A stretch of 33,659 nt of DNA from Pseudomonadota bacterium (GCA_003962985.1 RXKA01000049.1:7345-41003); one strand, 5' to 3'; numbered from the stretch's first letter, positions 1 to 7,661 are shown. Notes: generated by a model from the letters alone, not told the origin. Numbers and translations: made by a program.

Positions 1-218
1 TCATTGCAGTGGTTGTTACTTGCCTAGTTTTAGCAGGTATGTCATTATTTGGAATTGTTCATTCAATTAATCTTGATGGGTCAATGTACTGGTTGGCAAA
101 TTTACCAGCTCATGATCGCTTAATTCCATTGGAATATGCTGGTGGTTATATATTAATGGCAGTTATTGCTGTTCTATTATATATTGCGAATCGTGGTAAG
201 CCTGCACAATTACATTAA
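1..218 (+). CDS. C-terminal end of a polytopic membrane protein (partial)
   Basis: The reading frame is open from the first base of the window and ends in TAA at 216-218, so only about 70 C-terminal residues are visible. They form two strongly hydrophobic segments. The first includes TCLVLAGMSLFGIVHSI and the second includes YILMAVIAVLLYIANRG. A polar loop containing NLPAHDRLIPLEYAG lies between them, and the tail is short and basic. The FGIVHS loop layout reminds me of NCS2-type (xanthine/uracil permease-like) transporters, but this is only a resemblance. That it is the end of an inner-membrane protein is well supported; the family is not. Confidence 0.6.
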   Translation, partial: IAVVVTCLVLAGMSLFGIVHSINLDGSMYWLANLPAHDRLIPLEYAGGYILMAVIAVLLYIANRGKPAQLH

Positions 219-236
219 TATCTAATTAATTAAACG

Positions 237-267
237 AATCCCTCTAGCGATTAGCTGAGGGATTTTT
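237..267 (+). terminator. Rho-independent terminator of the membrane protein gene
   Basis: An 8-bp perfect stem pairs AATCCCTC (237-244) with GAGGGATT (257-264), and a T-rich tail follows. It lies 18 bases after the stop codon of the upstream gene. The neighbouring minus-strand gene converges on it. Confidence 0.85.
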
Positions 268-274
268 ATTTAAG

Positions 275-646
275 TTAATAGATGATGATACCCACTACTT
301 TTCTGCCTTCGCCAATTAAATAATTAAATGTACGACAGAGTGCGGGTATTGGCATTACTTCGAAGCCAATTTGTTGTTTTTGTAGCATCTTAATTACTTC
401 GATATTTGGCATCCGAATCTTGTTACCAGTACCAAAAATAATTAGATCTGGCTTTGCTTGTAATATAGATAACATGGCTGCGTCATCTATACTAATTTCA
501 TCAATATGTTGCCAATTAGCTGAAATTATTTCATTTGGGGTAACTATAAGGTTGTTATCATAATGTTGACTAGCATTGATGGTAACGCTAGTATCACTGT
601 AATTGGTAAATTGATTACCTTGAGAAAAATGAAGATTCATTTGCAT
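275..646 (-). CDS. Mth938-like domain protein (DUF498 family)
   Basis: This is a 123-residue cytosolic protein that I recognise as the Mth938/DUF498 fold, whose members include mitochondrial NDUFAF3. The diagnostic stretch is PDLIIFGTGNKIRMPN at about residues 66-81, followed by the CRTFNYLIGEGRKV region near the C-terminus. The bacterial molecular function is not established. The frame extends upstream to a TTG at 670, but that codon lies inside the terminator hairpin after cpoB. ATG at 646 is therefore the better start, with a GAG-type ribosome site about nine bases upstream. The gene follows the Tol-Pal cluster on the same strand but is separated from it by that terminator, so it may be read only by read-through or from a promoter I cannot see. 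Confidence 0.8.
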   Translation of the reverse strand: MQMNLHFSQGNQFTNYSDTSVTINASQHYDNNLIVTPNEIISANWQHIDEISIDDAAMLSILQAKPDLIIFGTGNKIRMPNIEVIKMLQKQQIGFEVMPIPALCRTFNYLIGEGRKVVGIIIY

Positions 647-656
647 GGTATTATTC

Positions 657-690
657 TCGAAAAAACTCAAGTGAGTTACACTTGAGTTTT
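657..690 (-). terminator. Rho-independent terminator of the tol-pal cluster
   Basis: A perfect 12-bp stem (662-673 with 679-690) has a 5-base loop. On the minus strand it is followed by a run of T (657-661). It begins at the cpoB stop codon and closes the tol-pal transcription unit. Confidence 0.92.
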
Positions 691-1420
691 ATTGAATTTG
701 TTTTGCAACTTTTTTCGCTGCATCACTATTTGGATATGATTTAATCAGTTTTTTTGCAGTTGCATTAGCAGCATTACTATCACCTAATTGCGTTTGTGAA
801 ATAAATATTACACGCATTGCATCTGGGACATTTTTATTTTTGGCATTTGCCGCAATAAATTTATTTGCTTCGCTAATCGCATCTTTATACTGATTATTGG
901 CAACATAAGCAACAGATAAATAATAACGCGCACTAGCTGCGCTTGTTTTGTCACCACTACTAATAATCTGCTTCAATTCAGTAATAGCACTATTGACATC
1001 ATTCGCTTTAATTTTAGCAATCGCATCTTGCAATTGAGCGGCACTAGATGCAGTCTCTGCACGGACAGCTACCGCTGCGCGTGGAGCAGAAACACCTGAT
1101 GCACTTTCTAGAGCAGAAACACGCAAATCTAAAGATTGCAACTGTTGACCAACATTTGATTGACCAGAGTTTTGTCCTTGCTGTAAAGTCGAGATTTGTC
1201 CATTTAGTTGATTGATTTGATTTTGTAAGTCACTAATTTGATTCAGTAAGTCTAAAACTTTCTGATTAGTAAGCTTATTATCAAGTACAGTGATATTCTG
1301 TTGAAGTTGATTCAAGCGTTGATTAGTGTCAGCAATCTGCTGACGTGCTTGATCGTCAGCACAACCTATAATAAAAAGGTTTGCTGACAACCCTAAAATT
1401 GCCAACAAACTTTTTTTCAT
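689..1420 (-). CDS. cpoB: Cell-division coordinator CpoB (YbgF), lipoprotein-type signal
   Basis: CpoB is the last gene of Tol-Pal operons. In E. coli it links peptidoglycan synthesis to outer-membrane constriction through TolA. This 243-residue protein has an N-terminal signal, then a Gln/Asn/Leu-rich coiled-coil region at about 25-105 (the trimerisation domain in the family). A C-terminal TPR region follows, with repeats starting near ARYYLSVAYVANNQYKDAIS and ending PNSDAAKKV. The signal ends in LFIIGC, a lipobox with Cys20, so this version appears lipid-anchored, whereas E. coli CpoB is a soluble periplasmic protein. The frame can be opened from a GTG at 1432, but ATG at 1420, one base after the pal stop, is preferred. 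That spacing implies translational coupling to pal. Confidence 0.9.
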   Translation of the reverse strand: MKKSLLAILGLSANLFIIGCADDQARQQIADTNQRLNQLQQNITVLDNKLTNQKVLDLLNQISDLQNQINQLNGQISTLQQGQNSGQSNVGQQLQSLDLRVSALESASGVSAPRAAVAVRAETASSAAQLQDAIAKIKANDVNSAITELKQIISSGDKTSAASARYYLSVAYVANNQYKDAISEANKFIAANAKNKNVPDAMRVIFISQTQLGDSNAANATAKKLIKSYPNSDAAKKVAKQIQ

Positions 1421-1421
1421 A

Positions 1422-1970
1422 TTACTCAACACCCTCAGTTACAGTGCCGTTGTAAACGCTACCGTCTACCATTGGAAGACCGTTAGCATCTGTAGAGTAA
1501 CCTTTAGGTTGATCTGTAGTATAGATAACATCAGCACGACGGTTCATAGCACGAGCTTCTGACGTGTTGTTATCATACTTAGGATGTAATTTACCATTTG
1601 ATGTAGCTTCGATTTGAGCTTTGCTAGCACCTGATGCGATCAAAGCTTTCTTAACTGCATCAGCACGTTTTTGACCTAAAGACAAGTTGTACTCAACTGA
1701 ACCGATATCATCGGTATTACCTTGAACTTGTACTTTAGCTTGTGCGTTAGCAGCTAAATAATCAGCATTAGCTTTTACTACACCAGCGTATTGATCTTGT
1801 ACATCATATTTGTTAAATGCAAAATAAACCGCATTGTGGTTAGATACTACAGGAGCTGAAGCTGGAGCTACAACAGGAGCAGAAGCAACCGGAGCTTCAA
1901 CTGGAGCTTTGTTAGATGAACAAGCTACCAATGCGCCACCAGCAATTGCTAGAGCTATTAGTTTTTTCAT
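1422..1970 (-). CDS. pal: Peptidoglycan-associated lipoprotein Pal
   Basis: Pal is the outer-membrane lipoprotein that binds peptidoglycan and is recruited by TolB/TolA at the division site. The 182-residue precursor has a lipoprotein signal ending LVAC (Cys17). An Ala/Pro/Val-rich linker covers about 21-42. An OmpA-like domain covers about 45-152, with the motif NTDDIGSVEYNLSLGQKRAD (85-104) and the NRRADVIY segment that together form the diaminopimelate pocket. A C-terminal extension of some 30 residues follows the OmpA domain. AGGAAA lies seven bases before ATG 1970. It has its own promoter (2030-2058) and is followed immediately by cpoB. Confidence 0.93.
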   Translation of the reverse strand: MKKLIALAIAGGALVACSSNKAPVEAPVASAPVVAPASAPVVSNHNAVYFAFNKYDVQDQYAGVVKANADYLAANAQAKVQVQGNTDDIGSVEYNLSLGQKRADAVKKALIASGASKAQIEATSNGKLHPKYDNNTSEARAMNRRADVIYTTDQPKGYSTDANGLPMVDGSVYNGTVTEGVE

Positions 1971-2029
1971 GAAATTTCCTTTCTGGATATTATAAGTTAA
2001 ACAGTTAAATAACCATCTAGCTAGACATG

Positions 2030-2058
2030 ATTATACATGAAAATTATAAATATGTAAA
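2030..2058 (-). promoter_or_regulatory. Sigma70-type promoter for pal-cpoB
   Basis: On the minus strand TTTACA (2058-2053) is followed after exactly 17 bases by TATAAT (2035-2030). This is close to consensus at both boxes. Transcription would start near 2023, leaving a leader of about 50 bases before pal. Confidence 0.75.
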
Positions 2059-2071
2059 CATTCTAGTAAGA

Positions 2072-2605
2072 TTATTGTGCACTGCTCGCCGCTACTGGCT
2101 TTTTAGTGCTTTTTCCATTATTATTAAATGTGTTTTGTTGTGGGAATTGTGCACCACTATACATTTTCGAATTTACCATTGGCTTATTAACAGGTTTTTT
2201 ACGTTGTTCTTTGGTGTAATAACGTTGTTTTTTCTGACCTGTAACTTGGTTTTGCTCAGGGAATTGAGCACCACTATACATGCGTGAATTAACAGTAGGA
2301 CTGTTAGCTTGATTTGCATCTGTAGCGTTATTGCGATCAAACGATGATTTATCACTGTTATTTTGCGCAACTGGTTTAGATGTTTGGTATTTAACCCCTT
2401 TTTGACCTGTAACTTCATTTTGTTCAGGGAACTGAGCACCACTATACAATTTTGAATTTACATTCGGGCTGTTATCGTGATTAGAATCAATCGCTTTATT
2501 TACGTCAAATTGTTTTGGTTGCGCAGCAGGCGCACTAGCTGCAGTATCCGCAAAAGAAGTCACGGCAACGCTCGCTAATATAGCAAACAAAGTTTTTTTA
2601 AACAT
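2072..2605 (-). CDS. Secreted repeat protein between tolB and pal, unknown function
   Basis: I do not recognise this 177-residue protein. It starts with a Sec-type signal (FKKTLFAILASVAVTSFA, probably cut after residue 19 or nearby). The mature part is polar, rich in Asn, Gln, Lys and Ser, and lacks membrane segments. Three copies of a motif of the form NS[KR][LM]YSGAQFP[EQ]QN occur at about residues 50-63, 106-119 and 145-158. The first two belong to a longer 42-residue duplicated unit (33-74 and 89-130) that begins with Phe-Asp and contains VTGQK; the third copy is short. ATG 2605 has GGAG eight bases upstream and its own promoter. It sits where Tol-Pal operons normally run straight from tolB to pal, so a periplasmic role linked to Tol-Pal is a reasonable guess, but nothing in the sequence proves it. 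Confidence 0.8.
   Translation of the reverse strand: MFKKTLFAILASVAVTSFADTAASAPAAQPKQFDVNKAIDSNHDNSPNVNSKLYSGAQFPEQNEVTGQKGVKYQTSKPVAQNNSDKSSFDRNNATDANQANSPTVNSRMYSGAQFPEQNQVTGQKKQRYYTKEQRKKPVNKPMVNSKMYSGAQFPQQNTFNNNGKSTKKPVAASSAQ
2126..2176 (-). repeat. Third, shortened copy of the YSGAQFP repeat
   Basis: Codes residues 144-160 of the repeat protein. It matches the core of the two longer copies but lacks the leading Phe-Asp segment and the VTGQK tail. Confidence 0.8.
2216..2341 (-). repeat. Second 42-residue repeat unit
   Basis: Codes residues 89-130. It aligns without gaps to residues 33-74, including the shared core YSGAQFPEQN and the VTGQK that follows. Confidence 0.85.
2384..2509 (-). 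repeat. First 42-residue repeat unit
   Basis: Codes residues 33-74 and aligns to the second unit 56 residues later, which indicates internal duplication. Confidence 0.85.
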
Positions 2606-2638
2606 ATTGTTACTCCATAAATATAATTGTGTAGCAAT

Positions 2639-2667
2639 ATTATACTACATTGCGTGTTTAATTTCCA
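2639..2667 (-). promoter_or_regulatory. Probable promoter for the repeat protein gene
   Basis: On the minus strand TATAAT (2644-2639) has TGGAAA (2667-2662, four of six consensus positions) 17 bases upstream. It lies in the 64-base gap after tolB, so the repeat protein can be transcribed separately from the tol genes. Confidence 0.5.
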
Positions 2668-2669
2668 CT

Positions 2670-3908
2670 CTAGAATGATCTAGACCAGCGTTGATCAATA
2701 ATTTGACCATATTTAAAGTTATTTAATTTAGTTTGTACTGTACCAGTTGTGTTACTAATATAAACATTATTGTCGCTAGAGTACATTACCAGCTTATCAT
2801 TTGGCGCAAAACTTGGGGCTAAGTCATGATTTGCACTCATGTTAACTGGGTATGCAGATTTTGTGATTAAATCCAACACGTAGGTCTGTAGAACTCCGTT
2901 ATTGCGGTTAATGAAAGTGATTTTTGTACCATCATTCGAAAAACGTGCAGTTGTATTATAGTTACCTAAACCTGTAGTTACACGAGTTGGTGCAGAACCA
3001 TTTAAGTCCGACATAAAGATTTGTGGACCACCATCATGATCTGATGTGAAAATTAATTTACCATTTGGTGAGATATCTGCTTCAGTATCAATTGTACCGT
3101 AGTTAATTAATGGCATCGCTTGGCTTGCTGAATTATAGCGTTGATTATTCACCAAATAAATGTGTGATCCATAGTCTTTACTTAGTGTAACTGCCAGTTT
3201 TTGTCCATTTGCACTAAATGCTGGTGATGAATTTGAACCATTAAAGTTAGCCACGATATAACGTGAACCTTGTGTTAGGCTTTGTACGTATACTACAGGT
3301 TTACCTGTTTCATAAGTTACGTAACTAATATTTTGTCCTGTTTTATCCCATGCCAAAGAAGTAATTGGGCGATTAGTTGAGAGCAATGTTTTTGGATTGT
3401 AGCCATCAAAGTCAGATAATACCAATGAGTATTTAGAACCTTGTTTTGCAGTCAATGCTACTTTAGTATTAAATATACCAGGTGTATTGGTAAGTTTTTG
3501 ATAGATATTATTATCGATAGTATGAATTGCTTTGCGTTGGAACTTACTATTAAATGATGCAGTTTGATTTAATAGTACTTCTTTGGTTGTATTATTGGTT
3601 AATTGATATGTCACTTGTACTTGACCTGTGGTTGGGTCATTATTAACACTTCCACTAACTACATATTGTGTTGTCGGGTCGATTGCATCGCTACTTACTA
3701 CATTATTTACGCTAAATTCACCAGTGATTTTAAAATCGCTGGTAATTTCATCGATAACACTACCATTGTCGCCTGTGAAATTAACAATAGTTAATTTGGG
3801 AGCACCTGCGCTACTACCGCCGACGATTTCAATATTTTGATCCGCGAATGCTAATCCTGCGCAACAAGTTAAAAGTGCAATTAGTTTTAATTTATTTGTA
3901 TGTTTCAT
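2670..3908 (-). CDS. tolB: Tol-Pal system protein TolB
   Basis: TolB is the periplasmic beta-propeller that shuttles between Pal and TolA. The 412-residue precursor has a Sec signal ending near LAFA-DQ (about residue 22). An N-terminal TolB domain is followed by WD40-like propeller blades. The blade signatures are visible as recurring segments such as ITSLAWDKTGQNISYV, SSPAFSANGQKLAVT, TEADISPNGKLIFTSD, NTTARFSNDGTKITF and LAPSFAPNDKLVMYSS. The C-terminus ends in a WSRSF-type tail. Length is normal for the family (about 400-430). AGGAGA lies nine bases upstream of ATG 3908, and the gap from the tolA stop is 16 bases, so it is co-transcribed with tolA. Confidence 0.96.
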   Translation of the reverse strand: MKHTNKLKLIALLTCCAGLAFADQNIEIVGGSSAGAPKLTIVNFTGDNGSVIDEITSDFKITGEFSVNNVVSSDAIDPTTQYVVSGSVNNDPTTGQVQVTYQLTNNTTKEVLLNQTASFNSKFQRKAIHTIDNNIYQKLTNTPGIFNTKVALTAKQGSKYSLVLSDFDGYNPKTLLSTNRPITSLAWDKTGQNISYVTYETGKPVVYVQSLTQGSRYIVANFNGSNSSPAFSANGQKLAVTLSKDYGSHIYLVNNQRYNSASQAMPLINYGTIDTEADISPNGKLIFTSDHDGGPQIFMSDLNGSAPTRVTTGLGNYNTTARFSNDGTKITFINRNNGVLQTYVLDLITKSAYPVNMSANHDLAPSFAPNDKLVMYSSDNNVYISNTTGTVQTKLNNFKYGQIIDQRWSRSF

Positions 3909-3924
3909 ATTTATATTTCTCCTG

Positions 3925-4689
3925 TTATTGAGGACGGAAGGTTAGACGTAAGATTCGGTAATCAACAAAGTTTGCACCATCTGGTAGTGGTGGGAAAACT
4001 TTCACACGCATAATTGCGCTTTGAATGCTCTGATCATACATTGGGTTTCCGCTGGATTTTACCAGAGTTACTGATTTTACATTTAAGTTTGGATATAGCT
4101 CAACCTTTATGATCGCCTTAGCTTTATTGTCAGTGCCATCAGGAATTACGACAAATGGACGAACCGCATTAATAACCTGATCAGCGTAATTACTTACGAG
4201 GTTATTTGAATCACTAGTTCCGTTTGGATTACCACCCAGAGCCTTACCTTTTCGAATTGAAGCAGTATTTTCTGAGATGGTATCACCTAGTAAATCATTT
4301 ATTTGTGCTTTTTTGTTAATCGGTTTAACAGGTGCTTTAGTTGGCACAGGCGACGGAGCTGGTGTCGGTGGTTGTTTAACTGGCGGCACTGGTTTCACTT
4401 CTGGCTTTTGCGTAGGCTGTGGTTTTGGCTGTGGCTTATCTTGTTTAATGTTCACATCTGCAGGTGTATCCATCACTTTTAGTGGAGCTGGTACAGCTTT
4501 GACAACTGGTTTATAGGTTTCTACTTCTGTTGGTTGCGGCATTGAGACCAAGCTCACTTCGATACCATCTGAACGTGATGGTACGAGCACTGAGATTGGC
4601 TTACCAAATAAAGCAACCAATGCAACTACACCAATGTGTAGTCCAAGGGAGATAACCGTGCTATATTTATTATTGCGTTCTTTAACCAT
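3925..4689 (-). CDS. tolA: Tol-Pal system protein TolA, short proline-rich form
   Basis: TolA spans the periplasm and passes inner-membrane energy from TolQR to TolB/Pal. This 254-residue protein has one N-terminal membrane helix (about 10-28). The Ser14-x3-His18 pattern matches the motif TolA and TonB use to contact TolQ/ExbB. A Pro/Lys/Val-rich central region (about 60-125, repeated KPQPKPQP-like stretches) follows. The C-terminal TolA/TonB-like domain (about 165-254) ends YRILRLTFRPQ. The family's long Ala/Lys/Glu helix is absent; the spacer looks TonB-like. A TonB identity is possible, but the position between tolR and tolB argues for TolA. The start overlaps the end of tolR by eight bases. 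Confidence 0.88.
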   Translation of the reverse strand: MVKERNNKYSTVISLGLHIGVVALVALFGKPISVLVPSRSDGIEVSLVSMPQPTEVETYKPVVKAVPAPLKVMDTPADVNIKQDKPQPKPQPTQKPEVKPVPPVKQPPTPAPSPVPTKAPVKPINKKAQINDLLGDTISENTASIRKGKALGGNPNGTSDSNNLVSNYADQVINAVRPFVVIPDGTDNKAKAIIKVELYPNLNVKSVTLVKSSGNPMYDQSIQSAIMRVKVFPPLPDGANFVDYRILRLTFRPQ

Positions 4690-5092
4690 TTTTTTGTTTT
4701 ACAACCAATGCTACTTTTTTAATACCTGAGCTATATAATTTATCTACTACCGAAATTACTTTATCATATTGAACTTCTTTGTCAGCCGCGATTACAACTG
4801 GAGTATCTTCTGTTGCTACCTGTACGGCTTTACTAATTAATTCATCTAATGAAGCAATTGGGGTTGCTTTACCATCTTGGGTAAGGGTGTAACTATTATT
4901 GGCATCAATATTGATTTCAATCGGTTTCACGGTCACTTGTGCGGCTTTACCAACACTAGGTAAGTTGATTACGCCAGGGGTAAACATCGGTGCTGTTACC
5001 ATGAAAATAACTAATAACACTAACATGACATCAATGTAGGGTACAACATTCATCTGATTTTGCAAGTTATTGCGACGAGTTCTTCTTTTCAT
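4682..5092 (-). CDS. tolR: Biopolymer transport protein TolR (ExbD/TolR family)
   Basis: TolR pairs with TolQ to use the proton gradient for TolA movement. The 136-residue protein has one transmembrane helix containing the essential Asp (YIDVMLVLLVIFMV, Asp21), followed by a periplasmic domain ending KKVALVVKQKNG. Two in-frame ATGs exist, at 5098 and 5092. The second is preferred because AAGAAAGA then lies six or seven bases upstream, and its A overlaps the stop of the methyltransferase gene in a TAATG arrangement. No tolQ precedes it, which is unusual. ExbD is the alternative name, but linkage to tolA-tolB-pal supports TolR. Confidence 0.92.
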   Translation of the reverse strand: MKRRTRRNNLQNQMNVVPYIDVMLVLLVIFMVTAPMFTPGVINLPSVGKAAQVTVKPIEINIDANNSYTLTQDGKATPIASLDELISKAVQVATEDTPVVIAADKEVQYDKVISVVDKLYSSGIKKVALVVKQKNG

Positions 5093-5760
5093 TAACATTC
5101 TTTCTTGCGAGCAATTGTGATTCCATCTCCAACTGGGAGCATCGAAATAGTAACCCTTTGATCATCTCGGATGAGTTGGTTTAATTGCTGTAAAGTTTTA
5201 ATATAATTTTTATCTGGATTCGTCTCCAGAACCTGTCCATACATTAAAACATTGTCAATTACTACAATACCACCAGGGCGTAATAGCTTAATTGCCAGCT
5301 CATAATACTCTAAATATTGTGCTTTGTTGGCATCAATAAACACCATGTCTGCGACGAGTCCACTGTCTAGCATGCGCTGCATACTGATATCGGCAGGAGC
5401 AATCAAGGCTGTTATTTGATTATCAACCCCAGCTTTGCGCCAATAGCTTTTAGCTAGTTCCAAATGCTGATTACTTATGTCGAGGGTAATCAAAGATGCT
5501 TCAGGATTTAATCTACTTTTTAATCCACTCGCCATCCATAGTGCGCTATAGCCAGTAAACATTCCAACTTCAATAATTTGTTGGGGGTTTACCATTTCAA
5601 CTAATAATTTTAAAAATGCGCCTTGCAATGGCGTAATTAACATCTGTGCATTCGGCAGGTTTAAAGTTTCGGCACGTAGCTCTTTAAGGGCAGAACTTTC
5701 ACGACAGCCATGTTCTTGACAATAGTCAATTATTTCTGGGGTAATTGGTGTTTTTAACAT
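5092..5760 (-). CDS. Class I SAM-dependent O-methyltransferase (caffeoyl-CoA OMT family)
   Basis: This 222-residue cytosolic enzyme has the features of the O-methyltransferase family 3. The SAM-binding motif I is EVGMFTGYSALWMA (64-77), with the acidic LITLDISN (90-97) for the SAM ribose. FIDANKAQYLEYY (141-153) is the metal-binding and catalytic region, and GGIVVIDNVL (163-172) follows. Family members methylate catechol-type hydroxyls using a divalent metal. The bacterial substrate cannot be told from the sequence. ATG 5760 lies two bases after the stop of the DUF3460 gene and the stop overlaps the tolR start, so it is transcribed as part of the tol unit. It occupies the place where tolQ would be expected. 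Confidence 0.88.
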   Translation of the reverse strand: MLKTPITPEIIDYCQEHGCRESSALKELRAETLNLPNAQMLITPLQGAFLKLLVEMVNPQQIIEVGMFTGYSALWMASGLKSRLNPEASLITLDISNQHLELAKSYWRKAGVDNQITALIAPADISMQRMLDSGLVADMVFIDANKAQYLEYYELAIKLLRPGGIVVIDNVLMYGQVLETNPDKNYIKTLQQLNQLIRDDQRVTISMLPVGDGITIARKKEC

Positions 5761-5762
5761 TC

Positions 5763-5963
5763 TTAATGTTTAGGATATGAAAAGTAAACATATGAATCAT
5801 GTTTCACTTCTGATTCATGATATGTTTGTTGCTCTTCCTGATCGATTGCTTCTTTATCCCACCATGTTGAACGTAGTTTCATGCGTTCTTCATGAGAGCC
5901 TGGTTTATTTAGCAATGTACGCAAAAATAACATTGCTTCAGATTCATATTTTCTATTTTTCAT
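5763..5963 (-). CDS. DUF3460 family small protein
   Basis: This 66-residue protein matches what I remember of DUF3460: an N-terminal YESEAMLFLRTLLN segment, the STWWDKEAID core at about 32-41, and a C-terminal aromatic end with DSYVYFSYP. The family is short, of unknown function, and known to me from Betaproteobacteria, which makes it useful for placing the organism. ATG 5963 is preceded by AGGT eight bases upstream. It appears to be the first gene of the leftward tol-pal transcription unit. A plus-strand frame across the same bases has no family resemblance and was not called. Confidence 0.75.
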   Translation of the reverse strand: MKNRKYESEAMLFLRTLLNKPGSHEERMKLRSTWWDKEAIDQEEQQTYHESEVKHDSYVYFSYPKH

Positions 5964-6014
5964 ATTAGCTACCTGTTTAAAATTTTGATTATCTGTAACT
6001 CATTAGGGTTAGAT

Positions 6015-6038
6015 TTTATCAATTTTTACCTTGATAAA
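6015..6038. terminator. Hairpin after mnmA, possible weak terminator
   Basis: An 8-bp perfect inverted repeat, TTTATCAA (6015-6022) and TTGATAAA (6031-6038), with an 8-base loop lies 16 bases after the mnmA stop and before the tol cluster. No T-run follows on the minus strand, so termination would be weak. It could instead be an operator for the tol unit. Confidence 0.4.
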
Positions 6039-6053
6039 CAAATTCTTTTTCTA

Positions 6054-7109
6054 TTAAATAATTATTCCACCACCAAGACATTTTTCTTGGCTATATAAAA
6101 CGACTGATTGCCCAGGGGTGATTGCCCATTGTGGGGTATCAAAAACTAATTCAAATTCATCATCATTAATGTAATGTAATTCGCAGGCGGCATCTTGCAT
6201 CCGATAACGAGTCTTTGCACTATAGCGTCCTGCAACAGGCTTTTCATTTAACCCAAAACTTAATTGATTTGCACGTAACGTTTTTTTCAGTAGTAATGGG
6301 TGTTCATGTCCTTGAACAACAATTAGTTCATTAGTCGCAAGGTTTTTATCTGCGACAAACCACGGATCACCTTGACCACCAATACCAAGTCCTTTGCGCT
6401 GTCCTAGGGTGTAATACATCAATCCTTGATGTTGACCAACTGTTTTACCTTCAGGAGTCACCATTTTACCTGCTTTGGTGGGCATATAGCGCTGTAAAAA
6501 CTCTCTAAATGGTCGTTCACCAATGAAGCAAATACCAGTACTATCTTTCTTAGTCGCCGTCGGTAAGTTTAATCCTGCAGCAATTTGCCGAACCTCCGGT
6601 TTAGTTAAATTACCTAATGGAAATAGTGCATGACTAATTTGATATTGATTAAGACGGTATAAAAAATAGCTCTGATCTTTGTTGCTATCGACTGCACGCG
6701 TTAGTACTTCACCATCTGGGGTTGCCATTTTGCTAACATAATGTCCTGTTGCAACATATTCTGCGCCTAGGCTTAGAGCATGATCTAAGAATGCTTTAAA
6801 TTTTATTTCTGAATTGCATAGTATATCAGGGTTAGGTGTTCGTCCAGCTTGATATTCATTTAAGAAATAACTAAAGACACGATCTTTGTATTCTTTAGCA
6901 AAATTGACAATTTCAATATCTATCCCAAGAATATCGGCTACCGCAATAGCATCCATGCTATCTTGTTTGATGGTACAATAACCATCATCATTATCATCTT
7001 CCCAATTTTGCATGAAGATACCAACAACTTCATGTCCTTGTTGTTTTAACAAGTGTGCTGCAACTGAGGAGTCAACCCCGCCAGACATTCCAACTACTAT
7101 TTTTGTCAT
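6054..7109 (-). CDS. mnmA: tRNA-specific 2-thiouridylase MnmA
   Basis: MnmA uses ATP and a persulfide relay to put sulfur on C2 of the wobble uridine (U34) of Lys, Glu and Gln tRNAs. The 351-residue length is typical. The PP-loop GMSGGVDSS is at 7-15. Cys98 in [12 protein letters not shown] is the expected nucleophile and Cys194 in [11 protein letters not shown] the persulfide cysteine. [11 protein letters not shown] (141-151) and the C-terminal beta-barrel, which starts after about residue 220, are also recognisable. The gene follows nudJ with a six-base gap, an order also found in E. coli, so the two are probably co-transcribed. Confidence 0.97.
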   Translation of the reverse strand: MTKIVVGMSGGVDSSVAAHLLKQQGHEVVGIFMQNWEDDNDDGYCTIKQDSMDAIAVADILGIDIEIVNFAKEYKDRVFSYFLNEYQAGRTPNPDILCNSEIKFKAFLDHALSLGAEYVATGHYVSKMATPDGEVLTRAVDSNKDQSYFLYRLNQYQISHALFPLGNLTKPEVRQIAAGLNLPTATKKDSTGICFIGERPFREFLQRYMPTKAGKMVTPEGKTVGQHQGLMYYTLGQRKGLGIGGQGDPWFVADKNLATNELIVVQGHEHPLLLKKTLRANQLSFGLNEKPVAGRYSAKTRYRMQDAACELHYINDDEFELVFDTPQWAITPGQSVVLYSQEKCLGGGIII

Positions 7110-7115
7110 ACTATT

Positions 7116-7568
7116 TCAAATCATAAAACTTTGGATTACTGCTAATGGATATTCAATCCCAGCAAGATAATCATCAAAACATTTTTCAACAACTAAACTA
7201 CGGTGCTCATTGCGTCGGGCACGAATTTCATCAATGCTATACCAATTTGCGGCAATGACATCAGCATCATTGGCTGCAGGTTGTGGTATTGCGGTGTAGT
7301 CTGCCAAACTACCTTTGAAACAAAAGCGAATATAAGTGGTTTGATTATTGGCAGGCATCATGTATACACCAACTAATTTTTCAGGAATAAATTCGAGCGA
7401 ACTCTCTTCACGCACTTCGCGAATTACTGCATCAATCAATGTTTCATTCGCTTCCAAATGACCTGCGGGTTGATTTAGTTTAATTCCCGTTGCAGTACGA
7501 TCACTTACTAAAATAAAACGTTGATTATGCTCAATAATTGCCGCAACAGTGATATGTGCTTGCCACAT
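7116..7568 (-). CDS. nudJ: Nudix hydrolase NudJ
   Basis: This 150-residue Nudix protein resembles NudJ, a phosphatase acting on HMP-pyrophosphate, thiamine pyrophosphate and nucleoside triphosphates. The Nudix box runs from Gly36 (GHLEANETLIDAVIREVREE, 36-55), with the metal-binding Glu residues 51, 54 and 55 present. The glycine normally two residues after the last Glu is Ser57. The GHLEANETL spelling is close to E. coli NudJ, and the position directly upstream of mnmA is the same as in E. coli. ATG 7568 has an AGGA site upstream. Confidence 0.88.
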   Translation of the reverse strand: MWQAHITVAAIIEHNQRFILVSDRTATGIKLNQPAGHLEANETLIDAVIREVREESSLEFIPEKLVGVYMMPANNQTTYIRFCFKGSLADYTAIPQPAANDADVIAANWYSIDEIRARRNEHRSLVVEKCFDDYLAGIEYPLAVIQSFMI

Positions 7569-7604
7569 AAAATCATTCCTAATTTAATTAGTTATAAGGA
7601 AGTT

Positions 7605-7626
7605 ATTATAACAAAGCCTGTATAAT
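7605..7626. promoter_or_regulatory. Back-to-back -10-like boxes between nudJ and rarA
   Basis: A TATAAT faces rarA at 7621-7626 and another, on the minus strand, faces nudJ at 7610-7605. Upstream -35 boxes are poor in both directions, so these are likely but not certain divergent promoters. Confidence 0.4.
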
Positions 7627-7661
7627 AATGTGATTGAATAACTTACTGTATCGATATACTT

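Noticed and set aside
2027..2287. Plus-strand 86-codon frame overlapping the repeat protein
   Set aside because: It lies antisense to a gene with a signal peptide, promoter and ribosome site, and looks like low-information hydrophobic shadow sequence.
3925..4689. tonB rather than tolA
   Set aside because: The proline-rich spacer is TonB-like, but placement between tolR and tolB with overlapping starts favours TolA.
5777..5968. Plus-strand 63-codon frame opposite the DUF3460 gene
   Set aside because: The minus-strand frame matches a known family and has proper spacing within the tol unit; this one is its shadow.
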